Positions 51,199 through 59,869 of a DNA stretch of 64,000 bases are shown here, piece by piece. Source of the stretch: JAUVXJ01 sp964577995. Its GTDB lineage: Bacteria; Chloroflexota; Anaerolineae; UBA7937; B3-Chlor. The position numbers were made by a program, and so were the translations under genes. Location of the stretch: the NCBI GenBank assembly GCA_964577995.1, contig CAZOBP010000002.1, forward strand, positions 16,286 through 80,285. Reading direction: 5' to 3'. The notes beneath the pieces were generated by a model. The model saw only the letters and a program-made list of their open reading frames with translations, did no database searches and had not been told where the DNA came from. Position 1 is the stretch's first letter. Every line of letters begins with the position of its first letter.

Positions 51199-51231
51199 GC
51201 CCCGTGTCAATGTTGGTGGTCGACACGGGGC
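51199..51231 (-). terminator. Hairpin after the pyrophosphatase gene, probable terminator
   Basis: Perfect 10-bp stem GCCCCGTGTC/GACACGGGGC with a 13-base loop, followed on the minus strand by a weak T-rich tail (CTGTTGTTTG). It lies 98 bases after the hppA stop and before the LCP promoter. The rest of 50997-51329 shows only the LCP promoter. Confidence 0.6.
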
Positions 51232-51329
51232 TCGTCGTATCATCAATGGAGACGGCTGCCACGCCTTTCACCCCATAAGTGGAAAGGCTCCACGGTGAGG
51301 GCAGGCCCGTCTATGATTCAGCCATTCAT

Positions 51330-53600
51330 CTATGCAGGCTCTTGCGTCGATTCCTGACCAATCTCCCTCTTGCTCTGCCAGATGCCCCAGATGAGGAGGA
51401 CGGCCAGGACCACTACCGCTAACCAGGCCGCCGGCTTGCCCCTGGATTCGACGATGAGCGGGGCCGCCAGAAGACTGACTAGGTTCACAACCTTGATCAG
51501 AGGGTTGAGCGCCGGACCAGCCGTGTCCTTCAGCGGGTCGCCCACGGTGTCGCCCTCTACGGCAGCCTTGTGGGCTGGGGATCCCTTGCCACCGAAGTGG
51601 CCGTCTTCGATGTACTTCTTGGCGTTGTCCAGAGCGCCCCCGGAGATGGCCATGAAGACGGCCATCAATTGACCGACGAGGATGACACCCGCCAGGAAGG
51701 CGCCCAGCGCCTCCAGTGAGAACAACAGGCCGACGAGCAGCGGCAAGGTTACCGCGATGACCACCAGGCTGACCAGCTCCTTCTGGGCAGCGGCGGTGGT
51801 TATGGCCACGACCTTGCCGTAGTCCGGAGTAGTTGTACCTTCCATCACGCCAGGGATCTTGAACTGGCGGCGCACCTCGTTGACCACCAAATACGCGCCA
51901 CGAGACACCGCGCGAAGGCAGAAGGCTGAGAAGAGAAAGACTAGTGCCCCTCCCAGCAGGAAGCCAATGGTGCCGTCAAGGGTGGAAACGCGGATGCCGC
52001 GCTCCAAGAGTTCGGCCACCGGCACGCCTGGGTGGGCCAGAGACAGCGAATCGGCCACAAAGGAGAAGAACAGCGCTGTGGCCGCGACCACAGCCGATGC
52101 AATGGCCACCTGTTTGGTGATGGCCTTGGTGGTGTTGCCCACTGCGTCCAGTTCGGTCAGCATCGACTGTGCCTTCTTGTCCGCGCCGGCCATCTCGCCG
52201 ATGCCACTGGCGTTGTCGGCGATAGGGCCGTAGGAGTCCATGGCCACGTTATTGCCGGTGTGGGAAAGCATGCCGATGCCTACCATGGCCACGCCGTAGA
52301 GGACGTGGATCAGGGACTCGCTCCTAAACACGACCAGGCTGGCGCCCATGGCTACCACGATGGCAAGCAGACTCCAGACACTGCTCTCCATTCCCAGCGC
52401 CAGGCCCGACAGGACGGTGGTGGCCGTGCCGGTCTGCGTGGACTCTGCGATCTCCTGCACTGGCCTGCGCTTGACCGAAGTGAAGAGTGAGGTCAAAGGG
52501 TTGAAGGCCACCGCCAGGCCCACACCTACCGCATTCAACGTCGCCAGTTGCCACTCGTGAGCGTAGAGAAGCGAGAAGAGGAAGGCGAAGATCACGGTGT
52601 TGACTGACGATACTTCGTAGGAGCGGAACATGGATTCCTCGGCATCTTTGGCCCTCAAGAACTTGATGGGGAAGTTCTCCCAGAAGGGCACGGCAAGGGT
52701 CCCCAAGATGGAGGAGATGACGCCGATGGCGCGCACTATGAGCGGGTAGACGATCCAGAACGTGTCACCCGTCTGGTGGTACAGAAACAAGCCCAGAACG
52801 AGGGCGGATACGATGGTCACCTCGTAGCTCTCGAAGATGTCCGCTGCCATTCCGGCGCAGTCGCCCACGTTGTCGCCCACCAGGTCGGCCACGACGGCAG
52901 CGTTACGTGGGTCATCCTCCGGCAGCCCGTGCTCGACCTTGCCCACCAGGTCGGCGCCGACGTCAGCGGCCTTGGTGTAGATGCCTCCTCCAATCCTCAT
53001 GAAGAGCGCCACCAGGGTGCCGCCGAAGCCGAAGCCCATCAGGGCGTCCGGGGCTGCTTTGCCGAAGATGATGAAGATGAGCGTGCCTCCCAGCAGTCCC
53101 AGGCCGTCGGTCAGCATCCCAGTGAAGGTGCCTGCCCGATAGGCCACCGTGAGAGCACCGTTGTAGTTGTCCTTCGCGGCTTGAGCGGCCACTCGGATGT
53201 TGCCCTCAATAGCCACCCTCATCCCGAGTTGCCCCACCAGAATGGAAAACGTCGCGCCTGCAACGAAGGCCAGGCTCCTACCGATGCCCATCCAGAAGCG
53301 GGCGGTGTTCTGGTCGTGCTGGAACAGGGCCAGAGCCTCTTCACTGGGCTGGACCACGTACACGCTGAAGAACAGCAACACCGCCAGTATCACTAGTACT
53401 GGGAGGATGGTCTTCAACTGCTTCCGCAGATAGGCGTTGGCGCCCGCCTTGATGGCGCGCCAGACCTTCTGCATGTCCTCGCCTGCCTTCTCTCGTCGGA
53501 GTGTGTCGCGCCACAGCCAGTATGCATACGCCAGGCTGATGAACGCTACGCCGATCACCGCGTAGAGCATCGTCGCTTCGAAACTGCTTAGCTCTCCCAT
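51330..53600 (-). CDS. hppA: Membrane-bound proton-translocating pyrophosphatase, K+-independent type
   Basis: A 756-residue integral membrane protein with about 16 helices. The catalytic loops are ADVGADLVGKVEHGLPEDDP and NPAVVADLVGDNVGDCAGMAAD-like (here RNAAVVADLVGDNVGDCAG), both with the metal-binding aspartates; the third is KKYIEDGHFGGKGSP. GNTTKAITKQ has lysine and threonine where K+-dependent enzymes have alanines, so it is predicted to be K+-independent and H+-pumping (established rule). It uses the energy of pyrophosphate hydrolysis to build an ion gradient, common in energy-limited anaerobes. ATG at 53600 follows AGGAGG. It has its own promoter. Confidence 0.95.
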   Translation of the reverse strand: MGELSSFEATMLYAVIGVAFISLAYAYWLWRDTLRREKAGEDMQKVWRAIKAGANAYLRKQLKTILPVLVILAVLLFFSVYVVQPSEEALALFQHDQNTARFWMGIGRSLAFVAGATFSILVGQLGMRVAIEGNIRVAAQAAKDNYNGALTVAYRAGTFTGMLTDGLGLLGGTLIFIIFGKAAPDALMGFGFGGTLVALFMRIGGGIYTKAADVGADLVGKVEHGLPEDDPRNAAVVADLVGDNVGDCAGMAADIFESYEVTIVSALVLGLFLYHQTGDTFWIVYPLIVRAIGVISSILGTLAVPFWENFPIKFLRAKDAEESMFRSYEVSSVNTVIFAFLFSLLYAHEWQLATLNAVGVGLAVAFNPLTSLFTSVKRRPVQEIAESTQTGTATTVLSGLALGMESSVWSLLAIVVAMGASLVVFRSESLIHVLYGVAMVGIGMLSHTGNNVAMDSYGPIADNASGIGEMAGADKKAQSMLTELDAVGNTTKAITKQVAIASAVVAATALFFSFVADSLSLAHPGVPVAELLERGIRVSTLDGTIGFLLGGALVFLFSAFCLRAVSRGAYLVVNEVRRQFKIPGVMEGTTTPDYGKVVAITTAAAQKELVSLVVIAVTLPLLVGLLFSLEALGAFLAGVILVGQLMAVFMAISGGALDNAKKYIEDGHFGGKGSPAHKAAVEGDTVGDPLKDTAGPALNPLIKVVNLVSLLAAPLIVESRGKPAAWLAVVVLAVLLIWGIWQSKREIGQESTQEPA

Positions 53601-53739
53601 ATACGTCTGCCTCCTATCCGTACTCTGTAATACGTGCTTCGCCGCCGCGTGGGCAGAACGACCGTGTGCTCAGGGCACCAAGCGCTCTTGCCATCTCTAT
53701 CCGGTCGCCGACTTCGGCGCCGGACACGCACAGCCAGAC

Positions 53740-53768
53740 ATTCTATCAAGGGACTGGACTCAAGTCAA
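53740..53768 (-). promoter_or_regulatory. Sigma-70 type promoter of the pyrophosphatase gene
   Basis: On the minus strand TTGACT (53763-53768) and TAGAAT (53740-53745), 17 bases apart, leaving an untranslated leader of about 130 bases. Confidence 0.7.
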
Positions 53769-53843
53769 ATGCACCCACCATGGTGTTGAAGAACGCACTG
53801 GGGATAGCTCCCGTGCAGAACTGACGTCCTGCACCAGTTGTAA

Positions 53844-53942
53844 GGAACCGGCTTCGGCCGGTTTCAATAAGGTGCTTCCGGAGTGTTTCACTCCGCCCGT
53901 TGCATCGGCGGTCCACCCCGATGCGTCGTGAGGACCCTTTTT
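53844..53942 (+). ncRNA. Candidate structured RNA or leader of unknown class
   Basis: Three perfect hairpins follow each other: a 9-bp stem GGAACCGGC/GCCGGTTTC (counting one G-T pair) with a TTCG loop at 53844-53865, CGGAGTG-TTT-CACTCCG at 53879-53895, and GCATCGG/CCGATGC at 53902-53924. GGTCC at 53910-53914 can also pair with GGACC at 53932-53936, just before TTTTT at 53938-53942, which would exclude the third hairpin. The c(UUCG)g loop is formed only if the plus strand is transcribed. No known class (riboswitch, tmRNA, RNase P, 6S, SRP) was matched. No clear promoter was found just upstream. Confidence 0.35.
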
Positions 53943-54290
53943 GCACGCAGTCCCTACCAGGGTATGGGAAAGGGGGTGAGAACCGCCGTGGGCCACATCC
54001 TGGGGAGGGACCGCAGGCCCTCTCAAACAAGTGAGGCAACGTCGGTGGGGACGTGAGCCACTTGACAGGCATGTCTGCGAGACTCCTGCTACGCTCTCCC
54101 TGTGCCCCATAGAGAAGCACTCTGTACTGCTCGAGCGCGGCTAGTGAAGCACGGACCTTCTTGATTGGTGCCACCACCACATTGTAGTCTCACTGAGTCG
54201 GAATCTGGTCCTATGCAGGTCGTAATCAGGTCCAAACTGGCTCGCTGCTGGCGTGGACGATCTGGCTTCACGATCGGGAGTGCACAACCA
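53943..54290. other. Intergenic region upstream of phoU, no gene seen
   Basis: About 350 bases with more weak stems (CCTC/GAGG near 54018-54035, ACGTC/GACGT near 54039-54054) and no frame with family features. It may extend the structured element before it. Confidence 0.4.
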
Positions 54291-54320
54291 TTGCTAGGGT
54301 CAATGTGTCGATGCTATAAT
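54291..54320 (+). promoter_or_regulatory. Promoter of phoU
   Basis: TTGCTA at 54291-54296 and TATAAT at 54315-54320, 18 bases apart, 35 bases before the GTG start. Confidence 0.6.
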
Positions 54321-54355
54321 AGCAACGGTGCAGGTTACGAAAGGGGGCTCTCACC

Positions 54356-55012
54356 GTGACTCGTGAGACATTCGACGAACAGCTAAGAGCGCTCGAGCAA
54401 GATGTCCTGGAAATGGGCAAGATGGTCGACAAGGCGATTGACCTCAGTGTCGAGGCTCTCAAGAAGCGAGACATCGATCTCTCCCGGCAGGTGGTACGAG
54501 ACGACTTGGCGATCAACCAGGCCCAACACGACATCGAGGAGCAGTGTCTCGTGTTGATTGCCACGCAGCAGCCCCTGGCCAGTGATCTTAGAGTGATCTT
54601 TGCCATCGCCAACATAGCCACAGAGCTGGAGCGGATGGCGGACCACGCCAAGGGGATTGGGCAGATCGGAGTCATGATGGGCCCTCGTGAACCCCTCAAG
54701 CCGCTCGTGGACATCCCCCGCATGGCCAGGAAGGGCCGCTGGCTGCTGGAGCAGGAGCTGACGGCCTTCGTCAACCGTGACACCGAGCTGGCCAGAAGCC
54801 TGGGCGACGAGGATGACGAGGTGGACAGGCTCTACGACCAGGTCTTCCGGGAGTTGCTCATCTTCATGATGGACGACCCGCGTACCATCACCAGGGCGAC
54901 TTATCTTCTCTGGGTCGCTCACAATCTCGAGCGGATTGCCGACCGTGCGATCAACATCGGAGAACGAGTGGTGTTTCTGGTCAGCGGCGAGGTTGAAGAG
55001 CACAATGCCTAG
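54356..55012 (+). CDS. phoU: PhoU-family phosphate signalling regulator
   Basis: A 218-residue protein made of two three-helix bundles, the normal PhoU fold. The first repeat has QLRALEQDVLEMGKMVDKAI and DLRVIFAIANIATELERMAD; the second has DDPRTITRATYLLWVAHNLERIADRAINIGE. The E/D-x-x-R-x-x-D pattern in each repeat binds metal clusters. It normally links the Pst transporter to the PhoR kinase, but no pst or pho gene is nearby. GTG at 54356 follows AAGGGGG. The next gene codes for a coiled-coil protein and begins within or just after its end. Confidence 0.92.
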   Translation: MTRETFDEQLRALEQDVLEMGKMVDKAIDLSVEALKKRDIDLSRQVVRDDLAINQAQHDIEEQCLVLIATQQPLASDLRVIFAIANIATELERMADHAKGIGQIGVMMGPREPLKPLVDIPRMARKGRWLLEQELTAFVNRDTELARSLGDEDDEVDRLYDQVFRELLIFMMDDPRTITRATYLLWVAHNLERIADRAINIGERVVFLVSGEVEEHNA

Positions 55013-55031
55013 GGAGAAGTCGGGGAGCGAC

Positions 55032-56153
55032 ATGGATGCCCGCGAGACCAGACAGCGCGTGGACTGGCTTGACCAGGAGCGACAGCGCGACAAGGCGCTT
55101 CTTGCTGAACTACAGAAGAGGGTGGAGCAGCAGGAGGCACAACTCACTCACGCTCAGGAGGCCACGGAGGCGTTGTCGGAAACCTTGAGCCGCGGCTCAG
55201 TCGAGGCGAGGAGTCTGTCCAGGTTCGAAAAGGCGTTGCAGCAGTTCAAGGAAGAGATCATGCTGGAGCTCCGTAAGGCTGAGGAGCATCTGGCCAAGGA
55301 TAGTCAGAGCGCGGACAGCCATCTGCGGGAGGAAAGGCGTGAGCGGCAGAATGCCCTCGCTCGACTTGAGCAGCGCATAGAGGAGGCGTTCCGACTGGAG
55401 GTCACACTGCGTACCCAGCGGGTGGACATAGACCGTCTGACCAAGACTGCGGCGGCCCTAGGTACACAGATGGAGGGGATGTTCAAAGAGAGGCGGGAAC
55501 AGCAGGAGACGTTGCTGGCACTTGAGGACCGAATCAGAAGAAGTGAAGAGAGGACGACCGATCTCCTCCAGGCACGCGAAGCGGCGAGCTCGAGGTCCGA
55601 CGACATCGTCGAAAGTCTTAGGCTTGCGCAGACTCAGATAGAGCGACTATCCCAGCAGACTTCGGATCTGGAATCGTCTCGTGAAGAGGTCAGGCAGGAA
55701 CACACTGCGATTGCCGAGGAACTCCGGGCGGTGGATGACAGGGTGAAGAAGCAGATCGCCGGCTGGACAAAGGAGATGGGCAAGTGGCGCGGCAGTGCAG
55801 AGGAGTTGAGGGAGCGCGTGGCACTATCGGACAAGCAACTCAGAAACGGCGAGAAGATGCTGGCGTCTTTGCATGAGATGAGCATCCAACTGGAGAAGGA
55901 TCGGGAGTCCATTCAGCATGTAGAGCGGACGGCAGAGGAACGGCAACGACAGCAGCTCGAGGAGTGGCGACAGGAGAATGCACTCCTCTGGTTGAGAAAC
56001 GACGAGAGGTGGGAGCAACTGGCCGGGGAGAACGCCAAGCGCGATGACCACATAAGGGGATTGTGGGGGACCCAGTTGTCATACCTGCGACGTGAGGTCG
56101 GCGAACTGGAGAAGTTGATGAAGGAACTGGGGAAGCGGCTTACACGCCGGTAG
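55032..56153 (+). CDS. Long coiled-coil protein of unknown function
   Basis: A 373-residue protein that is almost wholly coiled coil: Q, E, R and K rich with heptad spacing throughout, such as LQKRVEQQEAQLTHAQEATE, LRKAEEHLAKDSQS and LARLEQRIEEAFRLEV. It has no signal peptide, membrane helix or known motor head. ATG at 55032 follows GGGGAG; an ATG at 55005, overlapping phoU by 8 bases, is the alternative. It lies between phoU and selB with short gaps, so the genes form one transcript. A structural or DNA-related role similar to SMC-type arms is possible but not shown. Confidence 0.75.
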   Translation: MDARETRQRVDWLDQERQRDKALLAELQKRVEQQEAQLTHAQEATEALSETLSRGSVEARSLSRFEKALQQFKEEIMLELRKAEEHLAKDSQSADSHLREERRERQNALARLEQRIEEAFRLEVTLRTQRVDIDRLTKTAAALGTQMEGMFKERREQQETLLALEDRIRRSEERTTDLLQAREAASSRSDDIVESLRLAQTQIERLSQQTSDLESSREEVRQEHTAIAEELRAVDDRVKKQIAGWTKEMGKWRGSAEELRERVALSDKQLRNGEKMLASLHEMSIQLEKDRESIQHVERTAEERQRQQLEEWRQENALLWLRNDERWEQLAGENAKRDDHIRGLWGTQLSYLRREVGELEKLMKELGKRLTRR

Positions 56154-56158
56154 GCAAC

Positions 56159-58075
56159 ATGACGCAGTCCATTCGGACCATCGGAACAGCAGGGCACGTT
56201 GACCACGGCAAGTCTGCCCTCGTGAAGGCACTCACCGGCATAGATCCCGACCGGCTCAAGGAAGAGAAGGAGAGGGAGATGACCATCGACCTGGGCTTTG
56301 CCTGGCTGACGTTGCCCAGCGGCGCAGTGGCGAGCATCGTGGACGTGCCGGGACACGAGAGCTTCATCAAGAACATGCTGGCTGGTGTAGGTGGCATAGA
56401 TGCTGCTCTGTTTGTCGTGGCTGCTGACGAGGGTATCATGCCCCAGACCCGGGAGCATCTCGACATACTTGACCTTCTGCTGCTGGAGCACGGCGTAGTC
56501 GCCATCACCAAAGTGGACGTCGTCGAGGACCAGGAGTGGCTGGAGTTGGTCACGGACGACGTCGCAGAACTGATCGAAGATACTACACTTTCAGAGGCTG
56601 AGATTGTGCCCGTCTCCGCCGTAACTGGCGCGGGAATCGATTCACTGCTGGGGAAGCTAGATGACTTATTGGAGCATGTCCCTCCCAAACGAGATATCGG
56701 GAAACCGCGCCTCCCCATCGACAGGGTGTTCGTGATGTCCGGTTTTGGCACCGTGGTCACCGGGACGCTCGTCGATGGTAGTCTCGAGGTGGGCCAGGAA
56801 GTGGAGATTCTGCCATCCGGGCTCAAAGCGCGCATACGGGGTTTGCAGACTCACCGTCAGAAGCTGGAAGCGACTGCTCCTGGTGGTCGAGTGGCCGTAA
56901 ATCTCGGGGGTGTGAGCAGCGACCAATTGCGGCGAGGAGACGTGCTGACGCTGCCTGGCCGGCTGGAGCGCAGTTTCCTGGTGGATGCACGGCTCAGTCT
57001 GTTGCCGACTGCCCCCAGAGTCCTCAAACACAATGTGCCGGTGGAGTTCTACAGCGGTTCAGCCCAGATCATGGCCCATCTCCGGCTGCTTGATGACGAG
57101 ACCCTACGGCCAGGCGAGGAGGGCTGGGTCCAGTTTCGATTGTCGTCGCCAACCGCTGTGCTGCGCGGCGATCGCTTCATCATACGGCAACCTTCTCCCA
57201 GCCTGACCATTGGCGGCGGAGTGGTCGTCGATCCAGTCCCACGACGTCGTCATCGGCGCTTCCGTCCTGTGCTGGTGCAGCGGCTCGAGGCTCTGTTGCG
57301 CGGGAGTCCCGAGGAGATCCTGCTGGAGGCTGCGCAGGGCCCGCGCCCGCGACAGGTGGGCGAGGTGGTGAACGACAGCGGCTTGGTGGAGGACAACGGT
57401 AGAGAGGCTCTGGGCGGGCTTCTGCGCACAGGGCAGGTGCTACTGCTCGGTGCAGGTGACTCAGCGGCCAGTGGCCCGGCGACCGATGACCGGTATGTGA
57501 TGGCCATCACCAGCTACCAAGAACTGATGAGTCGCATGGAGGCCTGGTTGCAGGAGTACCACCAACGCTATCCACTACGCCCTGGCATGCCACGCGAGGA
57601 ACTGAAGAGCAGGTCGAACCTCCCTAGCCGTGCGTTCAGCCAGTTCCTGGAGCGCGCCGCTGATCAAGGTGGACTGGTCGAAGCAGGAGCAGTCGTCAGG
57701 TTGCCACAACATCAGGTCAGATTCAGTGCCGAACAGCAGCGAAGGGTCGACGAGTTGCTGGCGACGTTGGCCGAGAGTGCGTACTCCACCCCGTCGGTGG
57801 CCGAGACCGAGGCCGCAGTAGGGTTGGAGGCGCTCAATCTGTTGCTGGATGAAGGGCGCTTGGTGCGTGTGAGCGAGACCGTTCTCTTCCTGCGGGAAAC
57901 CTATCAGGAGATGGTGGAGCGTGTGATCGCTCACATCGAGGAGCACGGGAGCATCACTGTCGCACAGGTGCGCGACATGTTCCAGGCGAGCCGTAAGTAC
58001 GCCCTGGCCCTGATGGAACATCTGGACGATCAGCGCATTACCAAGAGGGTGGGCGATGAGCGAGTGCTGCGCTGA
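56159..58075 (+). CDS. selB: Selenocysteine-specific elongation factor SelB
   Basis: A 638-residue SelB. The GTPase domain has GTAGHVDHGKSALVKALTG (G1), EKEREMTIDLGFAW (G2 and the SelB-type TIDLGF), DVPGHESFIKNMLAG (G3) and ITKVDVVED (G4). Beta-barrel domains 2 and 3 follow (RVFVMSGFGTVVTGTLV), and the C-terminal 270 residues are winged helices that bind the SECIS hairpin (YQEMVERVIAHIEEHGSITV near the end). It carries selenocysteyl-tRNA to UGA. It implies that this organism makes selenoproteins. No selA, selD or tRNA-Sec gene was seen in the window. ATG at 56159 lies 5 bases after the coiled-coil gene. Confidence 0.95.
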   Translation: MTQSIRTIGTAGHVDHGKSALVKALTGIDPDRLKEEKEREMTIDLGFAWLTLPSGAVASIVDVPGHESFIKNMLAGVGGIDAALFVVAADEGIMPQTREHLDILDLLLLEHGVVAITKVDVVEDQEWLELVTDDVAELIEDTTLSEAEIVPVSAVTGAGIDSLLGKLDDLLEHVPPKRDIGKPRLPIDRVFVMSGFGTVVTGTLVDGSLEVGQEVEILPSGLKARIRGLQTHRQKLEATAPGGRVAVNLGGVSSDQLRRGDVLTLPGRLERSFLVDARLSLLPTAPRVLKHNVPVEFYSGSAQIMAHLRLLDDETLRPGEEGWVQFRLSSPTAVLRGDRFIIRQPSPSLTIGGGVVVDPVPRRRHRRFRPVLVQRLEALLRGSPEEILLEAAQGPRPRQVGEVVNDSGLVEDNGREALGGLLRTGQVLLLGAGDSAASGPATDDRYVMAITSYQELMSRMEAWLQEYHQRYPLRPGMPREELKSRSNLPSRAFSQFLERAADQGGLVEAGAVVRLPQHQVRFSAEQQRRVDELLATLAESAYSTPSVAETEAAVGLEALNLLLDEGRLVRVSETVLFLRETYQEMVERVIAHIEEHGSITVAQVRDMFQASRKYALALMEHLDDQRITKRVGDERVLR

Positions 58076-58084
58076 GCGCGGACC

Positions 58085-59257
58085 ATGCCGCTGAAGCTGG
58101 ACTTGCTCGGTCAGCGAATAACCGAGATGGTGCAGGCCAGCGCTGCGGAGGATCGCGGGCGCTGGGTCGAGAGGGCGCTACAGCTCTTGGACTCCGTCGG
58201 TCCAGAGCAGCTCAGAGCCAAGTTGGAGGAGCGTGTTGTCCGGCTGCCTTGGCTCGTGGGTATCCCTGACGGCGGCGTCAATGGAGCGTTCGAGGTGCAG
58301 GAGTGCCCTTCGAGCTTCAGTGTGGTGGCTGCGGACGGCTCCTACATAGCTCCGGATCGGCACAGTCCTTTTCGGTTCTACGTCCTCAACACTGGCTACG
58401 CCGTCCTCACCTACGGAAGGCAGCCCTCCGCTGTCCTCGACTCCTCGGCTCAACTCTACTTCCAAGAGCAAGACCTGTACCTGGATCCTCTGGTACGGAG
58501 TGCGCCGGTAGAAGGTGCGCGCCTGAGCGCCAAGATGTGCCTGGCGGAGATGAGAGCGCTGCTGGAGGCGGCTGAGCGGGTCGAGGGACGCCCATTGGTG
58601 GCTCTGCGCGACGGGTCGCTGATCACCTGGGGGCTACAGACCGAAGACCCCGCTTTTGTACAAGAGCGATTCCTCACCGAGTTCTTGACCTACCTGGAGA
58701 GGTTCGATGCACTGGGTATTCCGCTAGTCAGTTACATCAGCTATCCAGGGGCTCGTGACGTGGTCAACTCACTCAGGGTCTGGTTGTGCACCCAGGGCGA
58801 CATGGACTGCGCCAGGTGTCCATCCGCTGACGTCGAGCAGTTCTGCAGGGCCTTGAGGGAGATCCGAGACCGGGAGTTGTTCGGCTTCCTCCAGGACGGT
58901 GAGCGTTCGGATGTCTTCGGCAGCAAGTCGGCCATTCTGAATCGATATGGGCTTCATCGTATTCATTTCTTCTACATGAACGTCGGTGGCGAGGTTGTGC
59001 GGCTGGAAGCTCCTCAGTGGGTAACCGGTGACTCCCAGACGTTGCGCCTGGTGCAGGCGCTGATCTACGATCAGGCCCGGAGGAGCGCCATCCACCCGCC
59101 GTACCCTCCCGCCTTGCAGGAGGCCCATGAGGAGGCGTTCATCTCGGGGTCCGATAGACGACTGGTCCAGCTCCTGGTAGAACGCTCACTGGCAGAGCGG
59201 GGATTCGTCTACAGTGGCTCGGCGAAGAGCGGCAGCAAGAGAAGGCGAGGTGTATGA
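58085..59257 (+). CDS. nurA: NurA-domain 5'-3' nuclease
   Basis: A 390-residue NurA-type nuclease. The first catalytic motif is VVAADGSYIAPDRHS with the metal-binding aspartate near residue 84; a second acidic group is in LVALRDGSLITWGL near residue 175, and RHIHF-like LHRIHFFYMNVG lies near 298. A cysteine pair, DCARCPSADVEQFC near 240, is outside the usual motif set. NurA works with HerA to resect DNA ends (established in archaea). The ATG lies 9 bases after selB; its TGA overlaps the ATG of the next gene. HerA follows two genes later, which supports the call. Confidence 0.85.
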   Translation: MPLKLDLLGQRITEMVQASAAEDRGRWVERALQLLDSVGPEQLRAKLEERVVRLPWLVGIPDGGVNGAFEVQECPSSFSVVAADGSYIAPDRHSPFRFYVLNTGYAVLTYGRQPSAVLDSSAQLYFQEQDLYLDPLVRSAPVEGARLSAKMCLAEMRALLEAAERVEGRPLVALRDGSLITWGLQTEDPAFVQERFLTEFLTYLERFDALGIPLVSYISYPGARDVVNSLRVWLCTQGDMDCARCPSADVEQFCRALREIRDRELFGFLQDGERSDVFGSKSAILNRYGLHRIHFFYMNVGGEVVRLEAPQWVTGDSQTLRLVQALIYDQARRSAIHPPYPPALQEAHEEAFISGSDRRLVQLLVERSLAERGFVYSGSAKSGSKRRRGV

Positions 59258-59844
59258 GAATCGGGGAGATCGTCGAGAGTACCAGCACGCACTTCGTGGC
59301 AGAGAGCCTCGACTTGGGACGCCCGCCCGAACTGGGAAGACTGGTCAAAGTGCACCTTGCAGAGGACCGCGATCTGTGCGCTGTGGTCTGCCACGGTGAG
59401 ACGGGCAGCCTCGATCCGGGTCGGCGCGCCGTGCGGAGGAGCACGGAAGAGGTGTACGACGATCAGGTATATCGGGAGCACCCACAGCTCGAACACGTCC
59501 TTCGTACCCAGTTCACCAGCCTCGCGGTGGGGGTCATTGACAAGGAAGTCGTTCACCAGGGTCTGCCTTCTCAGCCTCCCCCGCTCCATTACTCTGTGCA
59601 TGGGTGCGACGAGGAGGAGACGACCCGCTTCACGCAGGACCTGTACTACTTCCGTCTTCTGCTGGGGGTGCCGGTTCGGATCCCGGTGGAACTCGTTCTC
59701 GCGGGGCACCTGAGGTGGGTGTACCGCGGGCGAGGCCACGACGAGGAGTGGCTGCAAGTGGCTGCACGAGAGGTCGCGAAGCTGTTGAAGCAGGACTACG
59801 AACGGCTGGCGACCGTTCTGTACGCCATCGAGCGCGATACCTAG
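59254..59844 (+). CDS. Small protein between nurA and herA, probable HerA/NurA partner
   Basis: A 196-residue protein. It begins RIGEIVESTSTHFVAESL, and the first 80 residues read like the small beta-barrel (HAS-barrel) that HerA-type ATPases carry at their N-terminus, with GRLVKVHLAEDRDLCAVVCH in the middle. The rest is alpha-helical (DEEWLQVAAREVAKLLKQDY). The start overlaps nurA (ATGA) and herA follows after 25 bases, so all three are translated as a unit. No enzyme motif is seen. The function is inferred from position and the barrel-like start only. Confidence 0.65.
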   Translation: MRIGEIVESTSTHFVAESLDLGRPPELGRLVKVHLAEDRDLCAVVCHGETGSLDPGRRAVRRSTEEVYDDQVYREHPQLEHVLRTQFTSLAVGVIDKEVVHQGLPSQPPPLHYSVHGCDEEETTRFTQDLYYFRLLLGVPVRIPVELVLAGHLRWVYRGRGHDEEWLQVAAREVAKLLKQDYERLATVLYAIERDT

Positions 59845-59869
59845 CTCCACAGGGAGGAGTCTTGGTGGG

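Noticed and set aside
53861..53895. Possible single CRISPR-like repeat (TTTCAATAAGG with an inverted CGGAGTG stem)
   Set aside because: Only one copy is present, no spacers or cas genes lie nearby; the stems are better explained as part of a structured element.
53960..54060. Similarity to SAM-type or cobalamin riboswitch words (GGAGGGA, GGCCC, GGCAAC)
   Set aside because: The order of conserved words and the expected third stem do not fit either class, and the downstream gene is phoU.
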